From assembly GCF_020858115.1 (NCBI RefSeq), contig NZ_JACYMM010000001.1:62001-126000 (forward strand): a DNA stretch of 64,000 nt, in the 5' to 3' direction. A model generated the notes under the pieces. That model saw only the letters and a list, made by a program, of their open reading frames with translations, had not been told where the DNA came from and ran no database searches. Every line of letters begins with the position of its first letter. The first letter of the stretch is position 1. Shown piece by piece: positions 11,085-19,190 of the stretch. This DNA is from Janthinobacterium sp. FW305-129. Lineage in GTDB: Bacteria; Pseudomonadota; Gammaproteobacteria; Burkholderiales; Burkholderiaceae_D. Position numbers and translations under genes: made by a program.

Positions 11085-11837
11085 ATGACGGACGTGGCAC
11101 AAGCACAAGCACCAGAGCAAGTACAAACCCAGGAGTTGACGGCGGCCGAACGGGCCTTCGTGGAGCAGGTGCGGCGCGATGCGCAGACCGCCTTCGACGG
11201 CTTGCGCGAGACGGGCAGTCTGACGGCCAACGGCACGGTGGGCTTTGTCGAGCGCACGCCCGCTGGCGACAAGGTGGTGGTGGTCAACGATCCCGGCCCG
11301 TTCCGCCGCGGCCAGCCCCTGAAGGCGGCCGTGCTGGCGCTGGACGGCACGGTGCTGTTCGGCGACGCCAACAACGGCGGCGCACGCTATTTAAAGCTGT
11401 TCCGCGAGCGGCCCGAGATCACGTCGATCTCGCACGTGCACTCGCCATCGCTGGGCGCGTGGGCGCAGACGCACCGCACCTTGCCGATCCGCTACGTGCC
11501 CGTGCAGCGCTACCAGCTGGTGCGCGAAATCCCCATCTATATCGACCGCCGCCAGCCGGAAGTCGATTTCATCCTCGGCGAAATCGCCCGCAATACGCAT
11601 ACCACGGCCATTCTGGAAGCGAATGGCGGGGCCACCGTGTGGGGCAAGCAGGGCTTGCTGAAGCTGGCCGAATTCATCCTGCTGCTGGAAGAGGGCGCAA
11701 AAATCCAGATCGCGGCCGAAGCCATCGGCGGTTCGCGCGACTTCGGCCCGGGCGTGCTGCTGCAGCAATGGAAGATGAGCAAGCTGATCGACACGGCGCG
11801 CGCGCTGTCCTTGTTGCCTGCCACCGACCTGGTGTAA
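11085..11837 (+). CDS. Class II aldolase/adducin-family protein with altered metal site
   Basis: This 250-aa cytoplasmic protein has the class II aldolase/adducin fold. The HVHS pair is present where two zinc histidines are expected. The usual third histidine, in an NHG-type motif, appears to be replaced: the matching segment reads EANGGATVWG. The family glutamate before the HVHS pair is also not obvious. It may therefore bind metal differently or not act as an aldolase. The ATG at 11085 has GGAG 6 nt upstream and is preferred to the ATG at 11073. It is the first gene of the sigma-54 importer operon. A role in handling the carbon fragment left after desulfonation is possible but unproven. Confidence 0.75.
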   Translation: MTDVAQAQAPEQVQTQELTAAERAFVEQVRRDAQTAFDGLRETGSLTANGTVGFVERTPAGDKVVVVNDPGPFRRGQPLKAAVLALDGTVLFGDANNGGARYLKLFRERPEITSISHVHSPSLGAWAQTHRTLPIRYVPVQRYQLVREIPIYIDRRQPEVDFILGEIARNTHTTAILEANGGATVWGKQGLLKLAEFILLLEEGAKIQIAAEAIGGSRDFGPGVLLQQWKMSKLIDTARALSLLPATDLV

Positions 11838-11859
11838 CCCTTACAAGAACAGGCTCGCA

Positions 11860-12930
11860 ATGTCATTGAAATTCTTACGTTTGAGCTGGCGCAAAGTCGT
11901 CGCCGCCGCCCTGGCGGCCAGCGTGCTGGCGCCAGCCATCGCGGCGGCCGATCCGCTGCCGGCCGCCGTGCGCATCGCCGTCGTGGCGCGCACGGCGCCG
12001 TCCGGCAAGACCGTGTTTGCCGGTTCTGCCGCCCAGGTGGCCGCGCAAGGCTGGCTGGCGGCCGAACTGGGCAAGCTGGGCGTGAAGCTGGAATGGGTGC
12101 CCGTCACCACCAATTCCGTGGCGACGCAAGTCAACGAGGCGTTTGCCAACCACTCGATCGACCTGGCCCAGTATGGCGACCTGCCATCGATCATCGCCAA
12201 TGCCTCGGGCTTGCAGACGCGGCTGATTTTGCCTGGCGGCAGCTTCAGCAACACCTACCTGGTGGTGCCGAACGGCTCGACGGCCCGCTCGATCAAGGAT
12301 TTGAAGGGCAAGAAGATCGCCCTGCACCGGGGCCGGCCGTGGGAATACCCATTCGCGCGCCTGCTCGAAGCGAATGGCATGACCTTGCGCGACGTCAAGA
12401 TCCTCAATCTGAACCCGCAGGCGGGCGCGGCGGCCGTGGCGACGGGCGGCGCCGATGCCTTCTTCACCCTCAGCGATGCTTTCCTGCTGGAAGATAAAAA
12501 GGTGGGCAAGATCATCTGGTCCAGCAAGGCGCCGCCGCAGGACTGGAAGATGCGCGCCGAACTGTGGGCCGACAGCGGCTTCCTGCAACGCTGGCCGCAG
12601 CTGGCCCAGCTGGTGGTGACGGCGTATGTGCGCGAGCACCACCGGGCCGCCGGCGCCGGTGGCGAAGACGAGTACGTGCGCACGGAGGCATCCGCCGGCC
12701 AGGTGGAAAGCGTGGTGCGGCGCGAACTGGCGGGCGACCATACGCCATGGCAGGCGCGCTGGTCGCCCCTGTTTACGGCCAGCCTGCGCCAGCATTACGT
12801 GGGCGAGGCGGCGTATGCGAAGAGCGCGGGGCTGATCGGGCGTCCCCTGCAAGTCGACAGCCTGTTCGCGCCCCAGTTCGTCAACCAGGCGCTGGCGCAG
12901 CTGAAATTGCAAGCGTACTGGTCGCCATGA
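11860..12930 (+). CDS. Periplasmic sulfonate/sulfate-ester-type binding protein
   Basis: This 356-aa ABC binding protein has a signal peptide ending near AIAAA. It resembles SsuA/AtsR: an N-terminal lobe with RIAVVARTAPSGK, then AQYGDLPSIIANASG, KDLKGKKIALHRGRPWEYP and a C-terminal lobe. It would capture the organosulfur compound in the periplasm and pass it to the permeases that follow. Its stop codon overlaps the first permease start (ATGA), so the genes are translationally coupled. A second binding protein of the same type is coded at 17829. Confidence 0.85.
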   Translation: MSLKFLRLSWRKVVAAALAASVLAPAIAAADPLPAAVRIAVVARTAPSGKTVFAGSAAQVAAQGWLAAELGKLGVKLEWVPVTTNSVATQVNEAFANHSIDLAQYGDLPSIIANASGLQTRLILPGGSFSNTYLVVPNGSTARSIKDLKGKKIALHRGRPWEYPFARLLEANGMTLRDVKILNLNPQAGAAAVATGGADAFFTLSDAFLLEDKKVGKIIWSSKAPPQDWKMRAELWADSGFLQRWPQLAQLVVTAYVREHHRAAGAGGEDEYVRTEASAGQVESVVRRELAGDHTPWQARWSPLFTASLRQHYVGEAAYAKSAGLIGRPLQVDSLFAPQFVNQALAQLKLQAYWSP

Positions 12931-13775
12931 CGTCCCTTTCCATCGCCTTGCCGCGCGCCCCTGCGCCCGCGCCCGCAGCGCCTAGTCCGTGGCTGCAGCG
13001 CTTTATCCGCTCGCGCTGGTCCGTGTGGGCCTCGCCGCTCGCCTTGCTGCTGCTGTGGACGGCCGCCACCACCTTCGAATGGATGCCCGCGCACATCCTG
13101 ATGTCGCCCTGGCAAGTATTGCTGACGGCGGCAGACCTGGCCGAGAGCGGCGAACTGGGCCAGCACCTGGGCATCAGCCTGTTCCGCCTGCTGGCCGGTT
13201 TCGGCCTGGGCGCCAGCGCCGGCCTGGCCTTCGGCGTCGTGCTGGGCCTGTCTCCAGGCTTGCGCAGCTATGTCGACCCCACGTTCAATATCCTGCGCCA
13301 GCTGCCGACCGTGGCCCTGATCCCTTTGTTTATCTTGCTGTTCGGCATAGGCGAGAGTTTCAAGGTGTTTATCGTGGCCAAGGCCAGTTTTTTCATCGTG
13401 GCGCTGGCCGTGCATGACGCCATCCGCAACCTGTCGCAGCGCTACTTTGAGGTGGCGCAAGTGTATTGCTTTTCGCGCTGGCAGCGCATCCGTTTCATCG
13501 TCCTGCCCGCCATCGTGCCGGCCGCGCTGACGGGCATGCGCATCGCCCTGTCGCGCTCGTGGATGGTGCTGGTGGGCGCGGAATTGCTGGCTGCCGACAG
13601 CGGCCTGGGCCAGATGATGGAAATGGGCCGGCAAATGTTCCGCCTCGACGTGGTGATGGTGGGCGTGGTGCTGACGGGCGTGATCGGCTTCGGCCTGGAC
13701 CGGCTTTGCCATGCGCTGGAGGCAAGATTGATGCGCTGGAAGCGTAATGGGGATGGTAAGGGAGGCGCCGCATGA
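12927..13775 (+). CDS. ABC transporter permease, SsuC-like (first)
   Basis: This 282-aa inner-membrane permease has about six hydrophobic segments. The coupling loop (RYFEVAQVYCFSRWQRIRFIVLPAIVPAALTGMRIALSRSW region) carries the EAA-like pattern of sulfonate, nitrate and taurine permeases. It starts at an ATGA overlap with the binding protein and ends in another with the second permease. It is one half of a heterodimeric permease pair, unlike E. coli SsuC, which is a homodimer. Confidence 0.88.
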   Translation: MTSLSIALPRAPAPAPAAPSPWLQRFIRSRWSVWASPLALLLLWTAATTFEWMPAHILMSPWQVLLTAADLAESGELGQHLGISLFRLLAGFGLGASAGLAFGVVLGLSPGLRSYVDPTFNILRQLPTVALIPLFILLFGIGESFKVFIVAKASFFIVALAVHDAIRNLSQRYFEVAQVYCFSRWQRIRFIVLPAIVPAALTGMRIALSRSWMVLVGAELLAADSGLGQMMEMGRQMFRLDVVMVGVVLTGVIGFGLDRLCHALEARLMRWKRNGDGKGGAA

Positions 13776-14536
13776 GGCAACGTTTAGTGTTGGTGATCAA
13801 GGGCGCGCTGCTGCCGCTGGCCTTGCTGGGCGCCTGGCAATGGGCCTCCGGGCAGGGTGCTGCCGCCGCCTACATCTTCGTCTCGCTGGGCGATCTGGCG
13901 CACAGCCTGCGCGACCTGGTCTTGACGGGCGAGCTGTGGGTGCATCTGCGCGCCAGCCTGGGACGCACGCTGGCCGGACTGTTGCTGGGCGGCAGCGCCG
14001 GCATCGTTACGGGCGCGCTGATGGCGCAGTCGCCGCTGGCGGACCGCCTCATCGGCCCGCTGTTCCACAGCATCCGCCAGGTCCCCCTGCTGGGCCTGAT
14101 TCCACTGCTGGGCTTGTGGGTGGGCAATGGCGACGGCGCCAAGTTGCTGGTGATCGCCATCGCCGCCTTTTATCCTACCGTGCTCAACACGTATGCGGGC
14201 ATGCGCCAGGTCGAGGGGCGCTTGCGCGAGGTGGGACAGGTGCTGACCCTGACGCGCTGGCAGACCTTGCGTCAGATTCTGTTGCCAGGTGCCATGCCTG
14301 CCATCGTCACCGGTGTCACGCATGCGCTGGCGTTCGCCTGGCTGGCTTGCCTGGGCGGCGAACTGCTGTTTGCGGCCGGCCCCGGCATGGGTTCCTTGCT
14401 GCTCAACGGCGAAGTGTCGGGGCGCATGGATGTCGTGCTGCTGGCCGTGCTCGTGATCGCCTTGCTGGCGCAGGCGATGAACGTGGCGTTTGCGCGTCTC
14501 GCGCGTTTGCTGGTGAAGGGGCGCAGCAGTGAGTAA
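13772..14536 (+). CDS. ABC transporter permease, SsuC-like (second)
   Basis: This 254-aa inner-membrane permease has the binding-protein-dependent transport fold. The EAA-like loop reads VEGRLREVGQVLTLTRWQTLRQILLPGAMP in outline, with the conserved G-x9-LP spacing. It overlaps the upstream permease by 4 nt and the MFS gene by 8 nt. It likely pairs with the preceding permease to form the channel. Confidence 0.88.
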   Translation: MRQRLVLVIKGALLPLALLGAWQWASGQGAAAAYIFVSLGDLAHSLRDLVLTGELWVHLRASLGRTLAGLLLGGSAGIVTGALMAQSPLADRLIGPLFHSIRQVPLLGLIPLLGLWVGNGDGAKLLVIAIAAFYPTVLNTYAGMRQVEGRLREVGQVLTLTRWQTLRQILLPGAMPAIVTGVTHALAFAWLACLGGELLFAAGPGMGSLLLNGEVSGRMDVVLLAVLVIALLAQAMNVAFARLARLLVKGRSSE

Positions 14537-15794
14537 ATCCCTGCCATTCCAGCCAGACGCGGCCGTCAGTGCCCGCGAAGGGGAGTTGCGCGCCTTCCTG
14601 CTGCGCTTTATCGGCCTGACCCTGCTGTCGGGCGTGACCATCGGCATGAACAAGGTGCTGGCCACCTTGCTGGGCTTGCATTTGCACGTGAGCAATTTCC
14701 AGCTGGCCGCGATCAGCAGCGCGGAAACCCTGGCCATGGCGCTGGGCACCATTCCTGCCGGCTATATCTTGTCGCGCGGCAATCCGAAGCACCTGTACGC
14801 GGGCGTCAGCCTGAGCCTGGCGCTGGCCTTTTGCGTGCTGCCGTGGCTGCCCGGCTGGCAATGGGTGGCCCTGCTGATGTTTCTCGTGGGACTGTGCATC
14901 TCGCTGCGCATCGTGGCCATGAGCACGGTGTTTCTCGTGCGCCTGCCGGAACTGGGGCAGGGCAAGGCGGGCTGGTACAAGGGTACATTAATCCTCGGCA
15001 TGCAGTTCCTCGGGCCCCTCTGCGGCAATTACCTGATCGCCCAGCTGGGCTTGAAGGCGGGCTTCCTGATTTCCGCCCTGATGTTCGCCATCCTGGCGCT
15101 GCTGGGCTGGCAAGTGTTGCCTGACAACACGGCACCCCGCAAGCCGGCGGGACAGGGTGCGCTGCCCGGTGCGGCCAGCCTGCGCGAACTGCTGCGCCTG
15201 CCCATCGTGCGCGTGACTTACCTGTTTGAAATCCTTGCCAGCTTCACGGCATCCAGCGTGGGCGTGTTTTCCATCCTGCTGGCCATCCGCGTGCTGCACT
15301 GGCCTGCGCACCACTCCGTCTGGCTGATGGCCGTGCAGGGACTCAGCTGCGTGCTTGTACTGCTGTTCCTGGGGCGTTTCGTGCTGGCCAGCCGCTACCG
15401 CGAGCAGCTGTATGGCGGCGCGCACCTGGCCATCATGGGGGCCTTGCTGATCCTGGGTCTGTGGCCCTCCAGCATCGCTTACCTTGCTGCCTCAGTGCTG
15501 CTGGGATTGGGCCTGGGCGTGAATAACCTCGTCAATACGGACAATATCGCCCGCGCCCCCGTCGACAAGGCTCGCGTTTCCGCCCACTTGACCCTGTTCG
15601 GCATGGTGGGCGGCACGGCCGGCGCGCTGGCGGCGGGCCGCCTGGCCGACCTGACGGGCTTGCGCAATGTGTTCCTGATCTGGCTGGCTCCCTGGCTGGC
15701 CGCCTGGCTGGTTTTCCACGGCAGCCGCTGGCTGCGCCGGGCGCCGCCCGCCGCCATTCCTTCCCTAGCCCCCACCGCAGAGAGTGCGCCATGA
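14529..15794 (+). CDS. MFS transporter embedded in the sulfur ABC operon
   Basis: This 421-aa protein has about 12 transmembrane helices and the major facilitator fold. It starts with GTG inside the permease end and ends in an ATGA overlap with the ATPase gene, so it is firmly part of the operon. An MFS gene between the permeases and the ATPase of an SsuABC-type importer is unusual. It could export sulfite or the desulfonated carbon product, or import a second substrate. The sequence does not decide this. Confidence 0.85.
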   Translation: MSKSLPFQPDAAVSAREGELRAFLLRFIGLTLLSGVTIGMNKVLATLLGLHLHVSNFQLAAISSAETLAMALGTIPAGYILSRGNPKHLYAGVSLSLALAFCVLPWLPGWQWVALLMFLVGLCISLRIVAMSTVFLVRLPELGQGKAGWYKGTLILGMQFLGPLCGNYLIAQLGLKAGFLISALMFAILALLGWQVLPDNTAPRKPAGQGALPGAASLRELLRLPIVRVTYLFEILASFTASSVGVFSILLAIRVLHWPAHHSVWLMAVQGLSCVLVLLFLGRFVLASRYREQLYGGAHLAIMGALLILGLWPSSIAYLAASVLLGLGLGVNNLVNTDNIARAPVDKARVSAHLTLFGMVGGTAGALAAGRLADLTGLRNVFLIWLAPWLAAWLVFHGSRWLRRAPPAAIPSLAPTAESAP

Positions 15795-16672
15795 ATGATT
15801 TTGTTTCCCCTTCGGCCTTGTCGCCGCAACAGCAGCACCTGAGCGGCGGCTTGCAAGTGCAGCACGTGAGCAAGTCGTTTTCCCTGAAAGGCGCGCCGCT
15901 GCCCGTGCTCGACGATATTTCGCTGACCATCGCGCCCGGTGAATTCGTCGCCATCGTCGGCGCCTCCGGTTGCGGTAAATCAACCCTGCTGCGCCTGCTG
16001 GCTGGCCTCGATACGGATTACACGGGCTTGCTGCTGCACGACGGCGTGCCGATCCGCGGCACGGATTTGCGCCGGGGCCTCGTATTCCAGGATCACCGAT
16101 TGTTTCCCTGGCTGACGGTGCAGCAAAACGTGGCCGTGGCCTTCAGCAATACCCGTGTGCCGCTGGCCGAGCGGGCCGCCCGCGTGGCGGCGGAAATCAC
16201 GCGCGTGGGCCTCGACGGCTATGCGGATGCCTATCCGCATCAGTTGTCTGGCGGCATGTCGCAGCGGGCCGCGATTGCCCGTGCCCTCGTCGGGCGGCCC
16301 GACGTGCTGCTGCTGGACGAACCGCTGGGCGCGCTCGACGCGCTGACCCGCTTGCGCCTGCAGCAAGAGCTGCGCCGCCTGTGGCAGGACGAGGGCATCA
16401 CCATGGTGATGGTCACGCATGACATCGACGAAGCCGTCTACCTGGCCGACCGCATCGTCGTGCTCGATGCCCGTCCCGGCAAGGTGCGCCGCGTGCAGGA
16501 CGTGCCGCTGGCCCACCCGCGCCAGCGAGGTTCCGCTGGCTTTGTCGCCATCCGCGACGGCTTGCATGCGGATTTCAGCGACCTGGACGACACGCATGCG
16601 CCCGTGGCGCAGGACGTGGATCCCAGCAGCTTGTGGGATGGCAATGAATGGGCGCGCAGGATGGCGCTGTAG
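15791..16672 (+). CDS. ABC transporter ATPase, SsuB-like
   Basis: This 293-aa cytoplasmic ATPase powers the importer. Walker A GASGCGKST (residues 57-65), Q-loop FQDHRLFPW, signature LSGGMSQRAAIARA, Walker B VLLLDEPLGALD and the switch histidine in MVTHDIDEA are all present. It fits the SsuB/TauB group. A T8 run overlaps the region just after the stop codon but has no hairpin, so read-through to the next gene is likely. Confidence 0.92.
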   Translation: MNDFVSPSALSPQQQHLSGGLQVQHVSKSFSLKGAPLPVLDDISLTIAPGEFVAIVGASGCGKSTLLRLLAGLDTDYTGLLLHDGVPIRGTDLRRGLVFQDHRLFPWLTVQQNVAVAFSNTRVPLAERAARVAAEITRVGLDGYADAYPHQLSGGMSQRAAIARALVGRPDVLLLDEPLGALDALTRLRLQQELRRLWQDEGITMVMVTHDIDEAVYLADRIVVLDARPGKVRRVQDVPLAHPRQRGSAGFVAIRDGLHADFSDLDDTHAPVAQDVDPSSLWDGNEWARRMAL

Positions 16673-16706
16673 TTTTTTTTGATATCGATCAACCTGGAGA
16701 GACAGC

Positions 16707-17780
16707 ATGAGCAATGAAAGTCAGGCAGCAAACCAAGCACTCGACACCCTGTGGTACACGCGCTGCCCCGTCCCGACGGGCCTGGGGATAGCTTTGCAGC
16801 AAGGCTGGCTGGAAGAGGCATTGCGCGCCGACGGCACCAGCTTGCGCTCCTTGCGCGAGTCGGAGCAGGAAGCCGTGCGCGAATCGCATTTCGACCATAC
16901 CCTGCAAAATTCCGTGCGCCACGGCGGCAATATTCCCGCCTTGTGGGCCAGGGCGGCGGGGCGCGACACGCGCGTGATCGGCCTGTCGTGGTCGGATGAG
17001 ACGCAGCTGATCCTGACACTGCCCGGCAGCGGCATTCAGACGGTGCGCGACTTGAAGGGCCGGCGTTTCGGCTTGCCCCTGTGGGCCAGGGCGCAGATCG
17101 ACTTTGCGCGGGCGCAAGCCTTGCGGGGGCTGGAAAACGCGCTGAGCCTGGAAGGTTTGACGGTTGCCGACGTGGAACTGGTCGATTATGTGATCCAGGC
17201 GGGCCAAAGCGAAACGCCGCCGGAGCGGGGCGCGGCAACGAATCTGTTCAGCGGCGCGCGGCGCGGCGGGCAAAGTCCCGAGCTGCTGGGCTTGCTGCGG
17301 GGCGAGGTCGACGCCATCTTCCTGAAAGGCGCGTCGGCCGCCCAGCTGGCGCAGCAGTTCGGTTTGCACACGGTGATCGACACGGGCAGCCATCCGGAAC
17401 CCTTGATCCGCGCCAACAATGGCACGCCGCGCACCTTGAGCGTCGATGCGCACTTGCTGGACAATCATTTCAGTTCTGCCGTGACCCTGGTCGAGCAAGT
17501 GCTGCGGGCCGAAGCGTGGGCGCGCGGCCATGCGGACGAGACGCGCCGCTTCCTCGCGCGCGAATCGAATGCCAGCGAGCACTGGGTGCAAGTGGCGTAC
17601 GGCAAAGATGCCCATCTGCGCCTGGACACGGACCTGGCGGAAACGTCGGTTGCCGGCTTGCAGGATTTCAGCGACTTCTTGTTCCGCTGGAATTTTCTGC
17701 CCAGCAAGGTCGATGTGCGCGCGTGGATCGATCCCCGTCCTTTCGACGCGGCGCTGGCGCAAGCGCGCCGCGCGGCCTGA
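16707..17780 (+). CDS. Second DszB-like sulfinate desulfinase candidate
   Basis: This 357-aa protein is a paralogue of the one at 9804 and also has no signal peptide. Cys20 lies in WYTRCPVP; His61, Arg71 and Gly74 (SHFDH then VRHGG) match the DszB catalytic spacing His60-Arg70-Gly73. CCTGGAGAG lies 7 nt before the ATG. It sits between the ATPase and a true periplasmic binding protein, so routine annotation would call it transport. In DszB these residues form the active site that splits the C-S bond of a sulfinate. Here it would finish the pathway by releasing sulfite. The substrate is unknown, and a binding-only role cannot be excluded. Confidence 0.75.
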   Translation: MSNESQAANQALDTLWYTRCPVPTGLGIALQQGWLEEALRADGTSLRSLRESEQEAVRESHFDHTLQNSVRHGGNIPALWARAAGRDTRVIGLSWSDETQLILTLPGSGIQTVRDLKGRRFGLPLWARAQIDFARAQALRGLENALSLEGLTVADVELVDYVIQAGQSETPPERGAATNLFSGARRGGQSPELLGLLRGEVDAIFLKGASAAQLAQQFGLHTVIDTGSHPEPLIRANNGTPRTLSVDAHLLDNHFSSAVTLVEQVLRAEAWARGHADETRRFLARESNASEHWVQVAYGKDAHLRLDTDLAETSVAGLQDFSDFLFRWNFLPSKVDVRAWIDPRPFDAALAQARRAA

Positions 17781-17828
17781 GCGGGAAGCACGTCAACGGT
17801 GGCCATGTTCGATGATGAGGAGAATGCG

Positions 17829-18884
17829 ATGCGGCGACGCACGGTGATGGGCGGGCTGGCCTTGCTGCCCCTGGCGGGAAAGGCGGCCTCGGCGGCGAAA
17901 GCGGCGGGGGCGCCGCCGGCGGCCCTGCGCATCGCCTCGACGGGCTTTGCGGAAAACGGCAAGGCGGAACTGGGCGGCATCGCTTACCGCGTGCAGCAGG
18001 AAGGCTGGCTGGCCCGCGAACTCAAGCTGCGCGGCGTGCGGCTGGAATGGCTGCCCGTCACGGGCGACACGGGCGCGACCATGAACGAGGCGTTCGCCAG
18101 CGGGCGCATCGACATGGCCGCCTATGGCGACTTGCCGTCCGTCATACTCAACGCGGGCGGCGTGCGCACGCAGGTGATCGTGCCGGCGGGGCGCGGCACG
18201 GACCAGTTCCTGCTGGTGCCCACCGGCTCGCGCGCCACGTCCCTGGCCGAGCTGAAGGGCAAGCGCATCAGCGTGCACCGGGGCCGGCCGTGGGAACTGG
18301 GCTTGCGCCAGCTGATCGCCGACCAGCGCATGTCGCCCACGGATTTTCGCCTGATTAACATGGACCTTAAACCGGGCACGGCCGCGCTGGCCACGGGCGC
18401 CGTCGACGCCTTGTTCATGATCAATGGCTATCCGCTGGAAGACAAGGGCATCGGCCGCATCATCTGGTCCAGCAAGGGCTTGCCGGAGAGAAAAATGCGC
18501 GCGGAACTGTGGGCGCGGCGCGACTTTACGCAAGCCCATCCCGACATCGCCGAACTGGTGGCCACGGCCTGGTTGCGGGCCCAGCATTGGGCGGCGCTCG
18601 ATGGCAACCGCGAGGCGATCATCAAGGATGGCACGCGCAACGGCACGCCCGACAGCGTCGTGCGGCGCAGCTACGACGATCCGGGCTTGCAGTGGAAGGA
18701 GCGCTGGTCGCCGCTGTACGACGACGCTGTCTACCGCCATTACCGCCGCGTGCTGGCGTTTGCGCAGGAGCAAAAGCTGATCCGCCAGCCCCTGACGGCG
18801 GAGGAATTGCTGGAACCGCGTTTTGTCGCGGCAGGCTTGAAAAAGCTGGGCCTGGCCAATTACTGGGAACCGGCCAAGGTGTAG
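17829..18884 (+). CDS. Second periplasmic sulfonate-type binding protein
   Basis: This 351-aa ABC binding protein is similar in layout to the product of 11860. It has a short signal peptide beginning MRRRTVMGG, then RIASTGFAENGK, DMAAYGDLPSVILNAGG and the shared segment HRGRPWE. AGGAG lies 6 nt before the ATG at 17829, which is preferred to upstream starts. It is the last gene of the operon. Two binding proteins for one permease pair suggest a broadened substrate range. Confidence 0.85.
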   Translation: MRRRTVMGGLALLPLAGKAASAAKAAGAPPAALRIASTGFAENGKAELGGIAYRVQQEGWLARELKLRGVRLEWLPVTGDTGATMNEAFASGRIDMAAYGDLPSVILNAGGVRTQVIVPAGRGTDQFLLVPTGSRATSLAELKGKRISVHRGRPWELGLRQLIADQRMSPTDFRLINMDLKPGTAALATGAVDALFMINGYPLEDKGIGRIIWSSKGLPERKMRAELWARRDFTQAHPDIAELVATAWLRAQHWAALDGNREAIIKDGTRNGTPDSVVRRSYDDPGLQWKERWSPLYDDAVYRHYRRVLAFAQEQKLIRQPLTAEELLEPRFVAAGLKKLGLANYWEPAKV

Positions 18885-18903
18885 TGCTCGCGTGGGACGT
18901 GGC

Positions 18904-19029
18904 TCAGTGCGGCAGGCACACGCGCCCGGCCACGACCTTGTCCGTGTCGTCGCCCGCATGCGCGCGCAGTTGCAGCAGCATCAGCGCCACGCCCAGCATC
19001 AGCGCCGCAGCGCAGAGTTTCTTGTGCAT
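18904..19029 (-). CDS. Small exported peptide, 41 aa
   Basis: A short minus-strand frame encodes MHKKLCAAALMLGVALMLL followed by a cut-like AHA and a 17-residue tail with one Cys (GRVCLPH). It reads as a signal peptide plus tiny mature part. Such small secreted peptides are common in this bacterial group, but there is no strong ribosome site, so it may be noncoding. Confidence 0.4.
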   Translation of the reverse strand: MHKKLCAAALMLGVALMLLQLRAHAGDDTDKVVAGRVCLPH

Positions 19030-19190
19030 CGTCGTTCCCGTTTTCACTATCTATGAAGGTGTGCAGCGATATTATTGCCGAAATTCATCGTGCGGGCTGA
19101 GCAAGTGCCAAGCGTGCTTTACAATTATGCATCTTGCGCATCCGCGCCATCTGAATTGTATGCATAGTATGTGAAGGGAATGACAAGCCT

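Noticed and set aside
11836..11862. GTAACC-N16-CGCA before the binding-protein gene as a SigF promoter
   Set aside because: The -10 box is wrong (CGCA, not CGAA) and it lies inside a tightly spaced operon with its own sigma-54 promoter.
16672..16681. T8 run after the ATPase gene as a terminator
   Set aside because: No stem precedes it. The next gene is only 34 nt away in the same direction.
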